Source: Sphingomonas sp. DG1-23 (lineage in GTDB: Bacteria > Pseudomonadota > Alphaproteobacteria > Sphingomonadales > Sphingomonadaceae). From it: a stretch of 64,000 nucleotides of DNA. Shown piece after piece: positions 15,333 through 24,657 of this stretch; position 1 is the stretch's first letter; each line of letters opens with the position of its first letter. Where the stretch lies: NCBI RefSeq assembly GCF_030730875.1, contig NZ_JAVAMA010000015.1, forward strand, positions 57,400-121,399, given 5' to 3'. Position numbers and translations under genes: made by a program. The notes beneath the pieces were generated by a model. That model was not told where the DNA came from. It made no database searches and worked only from the letters and a program-made list of their open reading frames with translations.

Positions 15333-17792
15333 ATGTGGCGTAATTATCTGACGATCGCGCTGCGGCTTCTCGCTCGCAACCGCGCCTATGCCGCGATCAA
15401 CATCGGCGGGCTGGCGCTGGGTCTCGCCGGCTGCCTGCTCATCTTCAATTACCTCCGCTACGAGCGCAGCTATGATAGCTGGCTGCCCGACAGCGGCCGG
15501 CTCTATCAGGTCCAGTCGAAGTTCAACCTGCCGGGCCAGCCCGCGCGGCACATCCAGATGAGTCCGTTCATCGTCTACGAGAAGCTGCCCGGCGGCTTTC
15601 CGCAGGTCGAGGCGGTGACGTCGCTCGCGCCCGGCAAGACCGTCACCGAGCGCGACGGACAGCCGGTGTTCATCGACGTAGCCACGGTCGACGCCAATTT
15701 CTTCGACGTGCTCGGCCTGCCCTTCGCGCAAGGCGGGGCGGCGACCGCACTTCCCGACACCAATTCGATCGTGCTCACCCGGAGCGAGGCGATCCGCCAT
15801 TTCGGCACCGCGGATGCGCTGGGCAGGCGGCTCAGCCTCGGCGCGGGACCGGGCAAGCGCGACTATCGCGTCACCGGCGTGCTGCGCGATCTGCCGCGCA
15901 ACACCAGCCTGCGTCTCAGCCTGCTCTTCCGCCGCGACGTCGGCACGATGCGGCCGGAGCAGCGGGGCTGGAACAATTTCGAGCAGCAGCACTACGTCAA
16001 ACTGCGTCACGTCGCCGACGCCGCTTCGGTCAATGCCGGGCTTCCGGCATGGGAGAAGCGCAACATTCCCGACGAGGTCATCGACGGGAAGCCGGCGACC
16101 ATGTCGGACGCCGTCGATCTCAAGCTCGTGCCGCTGACCGATGTCCATCTCGGCGTCACGCAGGACGCGGCGCTGACTCCGGGAGGCGATCCCCGTGCGC
16201 TCGCCACCTTCGCGGTGGTCGCGCTGCTCACGCTCGCGATGGCGGTGATGAATTTCGTCAATCTGTCGACCGCGCGCGCTACCCAGCGCGCCCGCGAAGT
16301 GGCGCTGCGCAAGGTGCTCGGCGCCTCGCGCCGCCAGCTGGTCGTGCAGTTCCTCGGCGAGAGCATTGTGATGGCGGCAATGGCGATGTTGATCGCGCTG
16401 ACCATCGTCGAGCTCGCCACGCCATGGATCGGCGCGGCGCTGGGTGCGGACATCAGGCTCGCCTATCTCGGACCTGCCGGCATGCTGCTGCCCGCCGCGG
16501 CGCTGTTCCTCGCGACCGGGTTGCTCGGCGGACTCTATCCGGCTTTCTATCTCAGCCGTTTTCGGCCGGCCGACGTGTTGCGCGCCAACAAATCCTCGGT
16601 CGAGACGCCGGGCAGTGGCCGCTTCCGCACCGGGCTGGTGATGCTCCAGTTCGCGATCGCAATCGGGCTGATCGCTTCGACCTGGGTGATCTTCTCGCAG
16701 ACCCGCTACGTCGAGACGGTCGATCCCGGCTATCGCCGTGACGGTCTGATCCAGATCGTCAACGCCTGGCGTTTCGCCAAGGGCAGCGAGTATGACGCCG
16801 CCCATGCCGCGATGCTCGCGATCCCCGGCGTTACCGGTACGACGCGGACCGCGATACCGCTCGCCTCAGACACGCGCCCGGTACGGCTGGTGAAGGCGCC
16901 CGGAGCGGAGGAATATCAGTCGCTCAGCTATCACGGCGTCGATGCCGAATATCTTCAGACGACCGGCATCAACCTGCTCGCCGGCCGGCGGTTCGACGAT
17001 CGCATTGCGCTGGATCGGGTTCCCGCAGGGGACGACCAGGCCGTCGCCGCCCGGGGGCTCAATATCGTGATCAACCGTGCCGCGGCGCGCAAGCTCGGCT
17101 TTCGCAACCCGCAAGCGGCGATCGGGCAGGCAGTGCGGATGACGCGCGGCGGGCCGATGGTGCCTGCCGCGATCGTCGGCGTGATCGAGGACACGCGCTT
17201 CGGAAGCGCGCGCGAGGCCATCGACGCGGCCATATATGCCGTCGATCCGGAGGCCGCCGAAGTCGTGCTGGTCCGCTTCGCCGCCGCCCGACCGGGCGAG
17301 GTGATGGCGGCGCTGAACAGGGTGTGGCGCAGGTTCGAGCCCGAGATTCCGTTCGAGGCGCGCTTCGTCGACGACATCGCCCACGAACTCTACGCCGCCG
17401 ACCGCGCCCGCGGCGCGCTGTTCGCCGGCTTCTCGGCGCTGGCAGTGCTGATCGCCTGTCTCGGGCTCTACAGCCTCGCCTCGTTCGCGACCGAGCGGCG
17501 GACCAGGGAGATCGGCATCCGCAAGGTGCTGGGGGCCAAGGTGCGCGACATCGTGCGACTGCTGGCGTGGCAATTCTCGAAGCCGGTGGTGCTCGCCAAT
17601 CTGGTCGCGTGGCCGGCGGCGTGGTGGGCGATGCGCGAATGGCTCAACACCTTCGACATCCGCATCGCGCTCACGCCCACGCCGTTCGCGCTGGCTGGCC
17701 TCCTCGCGCTCGGCATCGCGATCGTCACCGTCGCCGGACATTCGCTGCGGGTCGCCCGCGCCAATCCCATCCACGCGCTTCGCTACGAGTAG
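15333..17792 (+). CDS. FtsX/MacB-type ABC permease, paralogue 1
   Basis: 819 aa. An N-terminal membrane helix after the conserved start MWRNYLTIALRLLARNRAYAAINIGGLALG is followed by a periplasmic MacB-like domain, a three-helix FtsX module (from about residue 285, with RATQRAREVALRKVLGASRRQLVVQFLGES), a fourth helix, a second periplasmic domain, and a second three-helix FtsX module (ATERRTREIGIRKVLGAKVRDIVRLLAWQFSKPV). It is thus a duplicated permease. It ends in HALRYE like its downstream neighbour. The substrate is unknown; macrolide, peptide and lipoprotein transporters share this fold. Confidence 0.9.
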   Translation: MWRNYLTIALRLLARNRAYAAINIGGLALGLAGCLLIFNYLRYERSYDSWLPDSGRLYQVQSKFNLPGQPARHIQMSPFIVYEKLPGGFPQVEAVTSLAPGKTVTERDGQPVFIDVATVDANFFDVLGLPFAQGGAATALPDTNSIVLTRSEAIRHFGTADALGRRLSLGAGPGKRDYRVTGVLRDLPRNTSLRLSLLFRRDVGTMRPEQRGWNNFEQQHYVKLRHVADAASVNAGLPAWEKRNIPDEVIDGKPATMSDAVDLKLVPLTDVHLGVTQDAALTPGGDPRALATFAVVALLTLAMAVMNFVNLSTARATQRAREVALRKVLGASRRQLVVQFLGESIVMAAMAMLIALTIVELATPWIGAALGADIRLAYLGPAGMLLPAAALFLATGLLGGLYPAFYLSRFRPADVLRANKSSVETPGSGRFRTGLVMLQFAIAIGLIASTWVIFSQTRYVETVDPGYRRDGLIQIVNAWRFAKGSEYDAAHAAMLAIPGVTGTTRTAIPLASDTRPVRLVKAPGAEEYQSLSYHGVDAEYLQTTGINLLAGRRFDDRIALDRVPAGDDQAVAARGLNIVINRAAARKLGFRNPQAAIGQAVRMTRGGPMVPAAIVGVIEDTRFGSAREAIDAAIYAVDPEAAEVVLVRFAAARPGEVMAALNRVWRRFEPEIPFEARFVDDIAHELYAADRARGALFAGFSALAVLIACLGLYSLASFATERRTREIGIRKVLGAKVRDIVRLLAWQFSKPVVLANLVAWPAAWWAMREWLNTFDIRIALTPTPFALAGLLALGIAIVTVAGHSLRVARANPIHALRYE

Positions 17793-17803
17793 GAACCCAA
17801 CCC

Positions 17804-20314
17804 ATGTGGCGCAATTACGTGACCGTCGGTCTGCGGGCCCTCGCCAAGAACAAGGTCTATGCCTTCATCAACATCTTCGGTTTGTCGCTCGGCATCGCCG
17901 CCTGCCTGCTGATCCTCACCTTCGTGCGCTATGAATTCAGCTATGACAGCTGGATGCCGGGCGCGGAGAACGCCTATCAGCTCCAGGATTTCTACAAGCC
18001 GACCGAGCAAGGCGGCGAGGAAATGAAGCTGCAGGTGACGACCTATGTCTCGGGCACCGCGCTACAGAAGGATTTTCCGCAGGTCGAGAAGCGCGTCTAC
18101 ATCACCGGGCAGGGGATCACCTTCGTCCACAACGGCCAGGCCTATCGCCCCGAGCGCGCCTATTTCGCCGACGGCAACATCTTCGATATCCTTCAGCTGC
18201 CTTTCGCACGCGGCGACCGGGCGCATGCGCTCGACGATCCCAACGCGGTGGTGCTGAGCGAAAGCGAGGCGAAGAAATATTTCGGCAACGAGGATCCGAT
18301 CGGCAAGACGCTCACCGTGCTCAGCGCCGATCTCAAGGAGGATTACCGCGTCACCGGCGTGTTCAGGGATCTGCCGAGGAACAGCCATTTGCGGATGGGC
18401 GCGGTGGTGCGCTTCAACCCCGAGAGCTATTTCGCCAAGAACCCCGATTTCCTCACGTCGTGGAATTCGCAGGGCGGCTGGGTCTATGTGAAGCTGCGCC
18501 CCGGCACCGATGCGAAGGCGATGATGGCGCAATTCCCTGCGTGGGAGAAGCGCAACATCCCCAACGATCCGGCCGATGGCGGGCCGGTGACCAATCCCGG
18601 CGACCATCAGGATTGGCGGCTCACCAACATCCGCGACGTGCATCTCGGCGAAGCCCAGCGTGCGTCGCTGTCGCTCGGCAGCGACAGGCAGACCATCCTG
18701 ACCTTCGCAGTGGTGGCGCTGATGATCCTCGGCATGGCGTGCATCAATTTCACCAACCTCGCCACGGCGCGTGCCTCGCAGCGGGCGCGCGAAGTGGCGC
18801 TGCGGAAGGTGCTCGGGGCGACGCGCGGCCAGCTGATCGTCCAGTTCATCGGCGAATCGATCCTCGTTGCCGGCATCGCGACGCTCGTCGCGCTCGCGCT
18901 GGCCGAGCTGGCGCTGCGTCCGCTCAACAGCTTCCTCGATGCCGAGATGCAGATCCGCTATCTGGGCAGCGACGGCATCCTGCTGCCGGTGATGCTGCTG
19001 GCGATCCTGGTAGGGCTGGCGGGGGGCGTCTATCCCGCGCTCTATCTGTCGCGCTTCCAGCCGGCGCGCGTGCTCAAGGCCAACAAGTCGGCCGCCGATG
19101 CCGAGGGCAATGGCCAGCTGCGCAACCTGCTGGTCGTCGGCCAGTTCGCAGTTTCGATCGGGCTGATCATCTGCACTGCGATCGTCTATTCGCAGACCAT
19201 CTACGCCCGCACGATGGACGCAGGCTATCGCCGCGACGGGCTGCTCCAGGTCCATGGCCTCGACGCGCCGCAGGTCGAGCCGGTCGCCAGATCGATCATG
19301 GACGAAGTGCGCCGGGTCCCGGGCGTCACTTCGGTGGCGCGCACCTCGATCGCGATCAATCCGGGCAACAATTCGATGACCGGCGTGCGGCTTCCCGGCC
19401 AGACCGATTCGATCCAGCTCGGGGTCTATGGAATGGACCCGTACGTGCAGGACACGCTTGGCATGAAGCTGCTCGCCGGGCGCAACTTCTCCGAGAGCGT
19501 GGCGATGGACGATTCGACCACGCCGACGCCCACCGACCTTGCGGCGGAGCGTGCGCTGGCCGCGCGCGGCACCAATGTCGTCCTGTCGGAAATGGCGGCG
19601 AAGCGGCTCGGCTTCGCCTCGCCCCAGGCCGCGATCGGCAAGCAGGTCCAGGCCAATATCCTGTCGTCGGAAGTCGGGGGCTGGCTGCCCGCGCGCGTCG
19701 TCGGGGTGGTCAGCGACGTGCGCTATCGCAGCGTTCGCCAGCCGCTCCAGCCGATCGTCTATTTCTACCAGAGCCGCGGCTATTACACGCTGCTGGTCCG
19801 CCACAATGGCGACGCCAAGCCGGTGCGCGAAAAGGTCGAGGCGATCTGGCAGCGGCTCGTCCCGGACATTCCCTTCGAAGCGCGTTCGGTGAGCGATGTC
19901 GTCCACACGCTCTATCGTCCCGACGAGACCCGCGCCCAGTTGTTCGGAATGTTCGCGATCCTCGCCGCGGTGATCGGCTGTCTCGGATTGTTCGGCCTCG
20001 CCGCATTCACTGCCGAGCGCCGCACCAAGGAGATCGGCATCCGCAAGGTGCTCGGCGCACGCACGCGGGACATCGTGCGGTTGCTGGTGTGGCAGTTCAG
20101 CCGGCCGGTGCTGATCGCCAATCTGATCGCATGGCCGGTGGCCTGGTGGGCGATGCGCGACTGGCTCAACCAGTTCGATATTCGCATCAGTCTGACGCCG
20201 ACGCCTTTTGTGCTCGCGGGACTGCTCGCGCTGGTGATCGCGGTCGCCACCATCGGCGCGCACGCCTTTCGCGTCGCGCGCACCAACCCGGTCCATGCCT
20301 TGCGCTACGAGTAG
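17804..20314 (+). CDS. FtsX/MacB-type ABC permease, paralogue 2
   Basis: 836 aa from the ATG at 17804, 11 bases after the preceding stop. It is clearly a tandem duplicate of the upstream permease, with the same N-terminus (MWRNYVTVGLRALAKNKVYAFINIFGLSLG), the same two FtsX modules (RASQRAREVALRKVLGATRGQLIVQFIGES and AERRTKEIGIRKVLGARTRDIVRLLVWQFSRPV) and the same C-terminus (HALRYE). The periplasmic domains are more diverged than the membrane modules. The pair could form a heterodimer on the single ATPase. Frame choice is secure because the upstream extension overlaps paralogue 1. Confidence 0.9.
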   Translation: MWRNYVTVGLRALAKNKVYAFINIFGLSLGIAACLLILTFVRYEFSYDSWMPGAENAYQLQDFYKPTEQGGEEMKLQVTTYVSGTALQKDFPQVEKRVYITGQGITFVHNGQAYRPERAYFADGNIFDILQLPFARGDRAHALDDPNAVVLSESEAKKYFGNEDPIGKTLTVLSADLKEDYRVTGVFRDLPRNSHLRMGAVVRFNPESYFAKNPDFLTSWNSQGGWVYVKLRPGTDAKAMMAQFPAWEKRNIPNDPADGGPVTNPGDHQDWRLTNIRDVHLGEAQRASLSLGSDRQTILTFAVVALMILGMACINFTNLATARASQRAREVALRKVLGATRGQLIVQFIGESILVAGIATLVALALAELALRPLNSFLDAEMQIRYLGSDGILLPVMLLAILVGLAGGVYPALYLSRFQPARVLKANKSAADAEGNGQLRNLLVVGQFAVSIGLIICTAIVYSQTIYARTMDAGYRRDGLLQVHGLDAPQVEPVARSIMDEVRRVPGVTSVARTSIAINPGNNSMTGVRLPGQTDSIQLGVYGMDPYVQDTLGMKLLAGRNFSESVAMDDSTTPTPTDLAAERALAARGTNVVLSEMAAKRLGFASPQAAIGKQVQANILSSEVGGWLPARVVGVVSDVRYRSVRQPLQPIVYFYQSRGYYTLLVRHNGDAKPVREKVEAIWQRLVPDIPFEARSVSDVVHTLYRPDETRAQLFGMFAILAAVIGCLGLFGLAAFTAERRTKEIGIRKVLGARTRDIVRLLVWQFSRPVLIANLIAWPVAWWAMRDWLNQFDIRISLTPTPFVLAGLLALVIAVATIGAHAFRVARTNPVHALRYE

Positions 20315-20340
20315 GCGCGTCAGTTCGGGGCACGGCCGGG

Positions 20341-20368
20341 GCGGGCGAGGGGGCAACTCCTCGCCCGC
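20341..20368 (+). terminator. Probable terminator of exporter operon
   Basis: A ten-base perfect GC-rich stem, GCGGGCGAGG and CCTCGCCCGC with an eight-base loop, followed by a T-containing stretch (TTCGTTCG). It lies 27 bases after the second permease stop. Confidence 0.6.
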
Positions 20369-20430
20369 TTCGTTCGCGACGGGCCTTGCCGGCCCCGACG
20401 AAGCCGGCAGGCCTCAGCGAAAATGAGAAA

Positions 20431-20507
20431 TGGTCGGGAAGAGAGGATTCGAACCTCCGGCCCCTGCCTCCCGAAGACAGTGCTCTACCAGGCTGAGCTA
20501 CTCCCCG
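20431..20507 (-). tRNA. tRNA-Pro (anticodon CGG)
   Basis: 77 bases including an encoded CCA end. Acceptor strand CGGGGAG pairs with CTTCCCG, the D arm is AGCTCAGCCTGGTAGAGC, the anticodon stem CTGTC/GGCAG encloses the loop TTCGGGA, and the T arm carries GGTTCGAATCC. The loop puts CGG at positions 34-36, so it reads CCG proline codons, which are abundant in this high-GC genome. Confidence 0.96.
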
Positions 20508-20560
20508 ACGGAGTATCGGTCCGGCGCCTCGAAGGGGGCGAACCGATGCTGGAGCGGCGC

Positions 20561-20588
20561 CTATAACCATGCCGATTGAGTCGCGCAA
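20561..20588 (-). promoter_or_regulatory. Likely sigma-70 promoter of tRNA-Pro
   Basis: On the minus strand, TTGCGC, 16 bases, TTATAG, ending about 54 bases before the tRNA. It lies between the stop of the flavoprotein gene and the tRNA. Confidence 0.5.
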
Positions 20589-20598
20589 GCGGTTGCGA

Positions 20599-21897
20599 TC
20601 AGCTCCCGCGCGCGCCGAGCAACGCATCGATGCTGGTGAATTTCTCGCGGGGCGAGCCCTGGCGTGCGGCGGCTATCTCCGCAGTGTCTATCTTCTGCCA
20701 GTCGCGAAAGGTCACGACATCGACGTTGCGGCCGGCGAGCAACGCGTCGAGCCCGGGGCGGCCCTGCTTTCCTGCACCGTCCCCTATGTCCGCGGCGATC
20801 TTCTCGGCGATCGCGAAACCGTCCGGCCGGTTGGTGCCGATCGTGCCGGTGGGGCCGCGGCGCGCCCAGCCGACCGCGTACAGGCCGGGAAGCACGCGGC
20901 CCTCGTCATTGGCGAAACGGCCCGAGCGGTCGTCATAGGGCACGCCTTCGATCGGCGGCGTGCGATAGCCGATGCAGCTCACCACCAGGCGCGCGGGAAT
21001 TTCGTAGCGCTCGCCGATGCCCCGTGCGTTGCCGTCCATCCCGAGCGCGGTGCGTTCGATCACGACTCGTTCGACCTTGCCGTCGCCCTCGATCGCCACC
21101 GGCATCGCGAAGAAGTCGAAGACGATGCGGATCGGCTTGTCGGCATTGTCCGCGGCGGCGAAGCTGCGCAGATGGTTGACCGATTTGCGTTGGCCGGGAT
21201 CGAGCGCAGCATCCATGTCCACCGGCGGAAGATCGTCCGGGTCGACCATTGCTGCCGCGCCGGCGAGCGCGCCGAGCTCGCCAAGTTCCTTCGGCGTCAT
21301 CGCGATCTGGTGCGGGCCGCGCCGGCCGAGAAGGGTGATGGTGTCGACCTTCGCCGCCTTCAGCGCGACCAGCGCATGTTCGACGATGTCCGAACCCGCA
21401 AACTCGTCCTCGCGCTTCGCGAGGATCCGCGCCACGTCGAGCGCCACGTTGCCGTTGCCGATGACCACCGCCGGCCCGTCGAGCGGCGGGGCGAGATCGG
21501 CATAATCCGGGTGGCCGTTGTACCAGCCGACAAAGGCGGCCGATCCCACCACGCCGCGCAGTTCCGCACCCGGGAGCTCCAAGGGGCGATCATGGGGTGC
21601 GCCGGTAGCGAGGACGACCGCATCGTAGAGGCTGCGGAGTTCGTCGATCGACACGTCTTCGCCGATGGTCACATTGCCGACGAAGCGGACATTGTCGGTC
21701 AGTGCGACGGCCTCGTAGCGGCGCGAGACGCCCTTGATCGACTGATGGTCCGGCGCGACCCCGGTGCGGATCAGTCCGAAGGGCACCGGCAGGCGATCCA
21801 CGATGTCGACCCGCACCTCTTCGCCGAAAGTCTTCTGGCAAGCCTCTGCGGTATAATAGCCGGCAGGTCCCGAACCGATCACCGCGATATGCCGCAT
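20599..21897 (-). CDS. Ferredoxin/adrenodoxin-NADP reductase (FprA-like)
   Basis: 432 aa FAD-dependent oxidoreductase. Motifs in order: FAD-binding GSGPAGYYTAEAC near the N-terminus, RLPVPFGLIRTGVAPDHQSIK (the adrenodoxin-reductase family hallmark), NADP-binding VVIGNGNVALDVARIL, LLGRRGPHQIAMTPKEL, and the C-terminal GWARRGPTGTIGTNRPDG. Enzymes of this family pass electrons from NADPH to ferredoxins that serve cytochrome P450s or iron-sulfur biogenesis. No ferredoxin or P450 gene is adjacent, so the partner is unknown. The start ATG at 21897 gives MRHIAVIGSGPAG, ideal for a Rossmann fold. Confidence 0.9.
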   Translation of the reverse strand: MRHIAVIGSGPAGYYTAEACQKTFGEEVRVDIVDRLPVPFGLIRTGVAPDHQSIKGVSRRYEAVALTDNVRFVGNVTIGEDVSIDELRSLYDAVVLATGAPHDRPLELPGAELRGVVGSAAFVGWYNGHPDYADLAPPLDGPAVVIGNGNVALDVARILAKREDEFAGSDIVEHALVALKAAKVDTITLLGRRGPHQIAMTPKELGELGALAGAAAMVDPDDLPPVDMDAALDPGQRKSVNHLRSFAAADNADKPIRIVFDFFAMPVAIEGDGKVERVVIERTALGMDGNARGIGERYEIPARLVVSCIGYRTPPIEGVPYDDRSGRFANDEGRVLPGLYAVGWARRGPTGTIGTNRPDGFAIAEKIAADIGDGAGKQGRPGLDALLAGRNVDVVTFRDWQKIDTAEIAAARQGSPREKFTSIDALLGARGS

Positions 21898-21992
21898 GCG
21901 CTATCCTCTCGCATTTTGGGACAGGGTAGCGCGACAATTCCGCAGGGCAACCCACTCGACCCTTATGCAAAGTTGCTGCTAGGCCATGCCGC

Positions 21993-22610
21993 GTGAGCCC
22001 GATCGAACTGACCACGAGCCTGTTCGGGCTCCTCGACGCGCCGATCGTTCTCAAGATGAGTCCGGTCGAGGCCGCGGCCGCTTTTCTCGGGCTGATCAAC
22101 GTGGCGCTGGTCGTCCGGCGAAGCATCTGGAACTACCCATTCGCGCTCCTGATGGTGTCGCTCTATGCGTGGATATTCTTCCACGAGAAGCTCTACAGCG
22201 ACGCGCTGCTCCAGCCCTTTTACTTCGCCGTCAATCTCTACGGCTGGAGGAACTGGTCGCGCGCGCGCGCCGACACCGGCGAAGTGCGCGTCGAGCAGCT
22301 TGGCCAGGCCGCACGGCTCGGCTGGCTCGCCGGCGCAATTGCGGCATCGCTCGTCTGGGGTACGCTGATGGATCGCTGCACCGACGCCGCGTTTCCGTGG
22401 TGGGACGGCAGCATTGCGATGATGAGCATCGCCGCGCAGACGCTCCAGTCGCGCCGCCATTGGGAAAGCTGGCTGTTGTGGATCGCGGTTGATATCGCCG
22501 CCGTGCCGCTGTTCGCCGTCAAGGGGCTCTGGCTGACCGCCGGGCTCTATCTCGTCTTCCTCGCCCTGTCCGTCTGGGGCCTGATCCATTGGACCAAAGC
22601 CAGAACATGA
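21993..22610 (+). CDS. pnuC: PnuC-family nicotinamide riboside transporter
   Basis: 205 aa integral membrane protein with about seven helices and the family WxxW pattern in NLYGWRNWSR. PnuC proteins carry unphosphorylated vitamin precursors by facilitated diffusion, and phosphorylation inside the cell traps them. Start GTG at 21993. The next gene, overlapping by four bases (ATGA), is a NadR-type kinase, so nicotinamide riboside is the likely substrate. No thiamine or NAD riboswitch is evident in the 95-base upstream gap. Confidence 0.9.
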   Translation: MSPIELTTSLFGLLDAPIVLKMSPVEAAAAFLGLINVALVVRRSIWNYPFALLMVSLYAWIFFHEKLYSDALLQPFYFAVNLYGWRNWSRARADTGEVRVEQLGQAARLGWLAGAIAASLVWGTLMDRCTDAAFPWWDGSIAMMSIAAQTLQSRRHWESWLLWIAVDIAAVPLFAVKGLWLTAGLYLVFLALSVWGLIHWTKART

Positions 22611-23128
22611 TTCCGCGCACCATCTGTCTCCATGGCCCCGAGAGCGTCGGCAAGACGACGATCGCCAAACGGCTCGCCGAACATTTCGGCGGTGAGCTGC
22701 TCGACGAATATGGCCGCGACTATGCCGAAACCCATGGGATCATGTTCACGATGCGCGATCTGGTCGAGATCGCGCAGAATCACGACGCGGGCGCGCGGAT
22801 GCTGCTTGCGCAGGGAGCAGACCCGCTGATCCTCGATACCGATCCGCTGATGACCGCGGTCTGGGCCGACATGCTGTTCGGCAAGCGCGATCCGTGGTTC
22901 GACGCATGGCAGGGGACCGCCGACTTCTATCTGCTGTTCGACATCGATCTGCCCTGGGTCGCCGATGGCACGCGCATCTTCGGCACGCCGGCGCTGCGCC
23001 AGCGCTTCTTCGACCTGTCGAAGGCCGAGCTGGAGCGGCGCGGAGTGCGCTGGGCGTTGGTCTCGGGGCAGGGCGAGGCGCGATTCGAGGCGGCACTCGC
23101 GGCGATCGCGGCCGGCGGCGTCGCCTAG
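22607..23128 (+). CDS. NadR-type ribosylnicotinamide kinase (AAA ATPase)
   Basis: 173 aa from the ATG overlapping the pnuC stop. A TTG 18 bases upstream (22589) is a weaker alternative. P-loop GPESVGKTT at residues 10-18, then LLDEYGRDYAE, ILDTDPLMTAVWADMLFG, and FDIDLPWVADGTR, all shared with the kinase domain of NadR. It lacks the NMN adenylyltransferase and DNA-binding domains of enterobacterial NadR, so it should act only as a kinase that traps nicotinamide riboside as NMN. It ends against a convergent chemoreceptor gene; the two stops overlap within four bases. Confidence 0.85.
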   Translation: MIPRTICLHGPESVGKTTIAKRLAEHFGGELLDEYGRDYAETHGIMFTMRDLVEIAQNHDAGARMLLAQGADPLILDTDPLMTAVWADMLFGKRDPWFDAWQGTADFYLLFDIDLPWVADGTRIFGTPALRQRFFDLSKAELERRGVRWALVSGQGEARFEAALAAIAAGGVA

Positions 23129-24657
23129 GCGGCGCGCAGATCCTGTAGCAGCCGATCCATGTTGGTGCCGAGCGCCCGCGCCCGATCGTCGAGCAAGCGC
23201 GCCAGTTCGGATGCATGGGCGGCGATATTGTGGTTCTGGTCGACGGCTTCCCCGATGATCCGGCTGCGCGCGTCGGTGTCGCTGACGTCCTCCATCACGG
23301 CATTGATCGCGTGCGAGATCGCTTCGATCGCCAGACGTTGTTCGTCGACCGCGGCCGATACCGCCCGCGCCGAACTGCCCGCGGCGTTCATCCGCGCGGT
23401 CGTACCCGAAACCACTTCGTTGACGGTGCGCGCCGCGGCGCCGATCAGATCGAGCTTCCCGGCGATCTGGCTGGTCGCCGAGGCGGTTCGCGCCGCCATC
23501 TGCTTCATCTCGTGGGCGACCACGCCGAAGCCGCGCCCGGCATCGCCGCTCCGCGCCGCCTCGATCGTGGCATTGAGGGCGAGGAGATTGCTCTGCGTGG
23601 CGATCTCAGAGACGAGGTCGAGGATGCTGCGCGCGCCTTCGATCTGGTGGGTGAGATCGAGCATGCGCGGCTCGAGCGCACGCACCGTCTCGCCGGTCTC
23701 GTTTACCAATGCGTTGGCGCGCTCGGCATTGTCGCCGGCCTGATGCGCCGCGTCGCTGAGCTGCGCCGCGCCGGCCGCGACCAGCGAGGCGTTGTTCAGC
23801 GACTTGTCGCTCGCCACGCGGAGGTTGCGATATTCGGCCGACAGGCGGCGGGCGAGTTCGCCCAGATCGTTTTCCTGCCCTGACAGCGAGGCCGCCGCCG
23901 TCCGCAGCTCGATGGCTACGGTCCCGATGCGCTCGTGGATGTCGGTCGATATTGCGACGCGGCGTTCGCGGGTGGACTCGGCGAGCATCTGCTCGGCCGA
24001 TTGGCGCTGGCGGAGATGTTCCTCGGCCAGCGCCTGCGCCGCGCGGAGATCGTCGAGCGCGCTCTGCGTGGCGTGGCGTGCGCTTTCGGCATCGCGCCGC
24101 GCGCTTTCGGCGGCGTCGCGCGCCTTGTGGCTGCGCAGGATGAGATGCTGGATCCGTCCGGTCGTGAAGATCAGGATCGCGCCTTCGGCCGCGACGAGGC
24201 CGCCATGGAGCAGGACGAGGGCAAGCGATCCCGAGCCCGGGAATACCCAATCGGGAAGGACGTACGAGAAGAGCAGGTGATGCCCGGCGGTGAGCACCGT
24301 GAAGAGGATGATGGGACGCCAGTCGCACAGCAGGAGCAGCATCGACATGCAGACGAAGAAATACATGTGCATGTCGGTCTGCCACGCATGCCCGGCGGCC
24401 AGCGCGACGAACAATGCCGGAAAGATTGCGGTGGCAATGCCGAGCGCGCAGCGGGTGGCGACGTCGATGCGCTTGCGGAGCACGCCGAGGCTCGGGACGA
24501 TCAGCACGATGAGCCCTGCCGCCATGACGGTAGCGATATTGCCGCTGGCCTGCATCAGGCCCACCGGCAGCAGCAGCAGCCAATTGAGCCACATCGTGGC
24601 GAGCAGCACGCGCGCGCCGCCCGCGCGCAGCGGCGCAAACAGGGCATCCTGACTCAT
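23125..24657 (-). CDS. Methyl-accepting chemotaxis-type receptor with multi-helix membrane sensor
   Basis: 510 aa from the ATG at 24657. The N-terminal 200 residues form about six membrane helices with a YFFVCMSMLLLL core, resembling an integral-membrane sensory module rather than a periplasmic ligand domain. A coiled coil of Ala/Glu/Arg repeats follows, then the MCP signalling domain with its hairpin tip (SEIATQSNLLALNATIEAARSGDAGRGFGVVAHEMKQMA). There is no HAMP domain. The start overlaps the stop of a small secreted-protein gene by four bases, so the two are co-translated. Confidence 0.88.
   Translation of the reverse strand: MSQDALFAPLRAGGARVLLATMWLNWLLLLPVGLMQASGNIATVMAAGLIVLIVPSLGVLRKRIDVATRCALGIATAIFPALFVALAAGHAWQTDMHMYFFVCMSMLLLLCDWRPIILFTVLTAGHHLLFSYVLPDWVFPGSGSLALVLLHGGLVAAEGAILIFTTGRIQHLILRSHKARDAAESARRDAESARHATQSALDDLRAAQALAEEHLRQRQSAEQMLAESTRERRVAISTDIHERIGTVAIELRTAAASLSGQENDLGELARRLSAEYRNLRVASDKSLNNASLVAAGAAQLSDAAHQAGDNAERANALVNETGETVRALEPRMLDLTHQIEGARSILDLVSEIATQSNLLALNATIEAARSGDAGRGFGVVAHEMKQMAARTASATSQIAGKLDLIGAAARTVNEVVSGTTARMNAAGSSARAVSAAVDEQRLAIEAISHAINAVMEDVSDTDARSRIIGEAVDQNHNIAAHASELARLLDDRARALGTNMDRLLQDLRAA

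Noticed and set aside
17324..17803. N-terminal extension of the second permease
   Set aside because: The extension overlaps the first permease in another frame and is Arg-rich. The ATG at 17804 gives an N-terminus matching that of the paralogue.
21898..21992. Riboswitch upstream of pnuC
   Set aside because: No thiamine-box or NAD-riboswitch motif can be found in the 95 bases. PnuC is grouped with NAD salvage by its neighbour alone.
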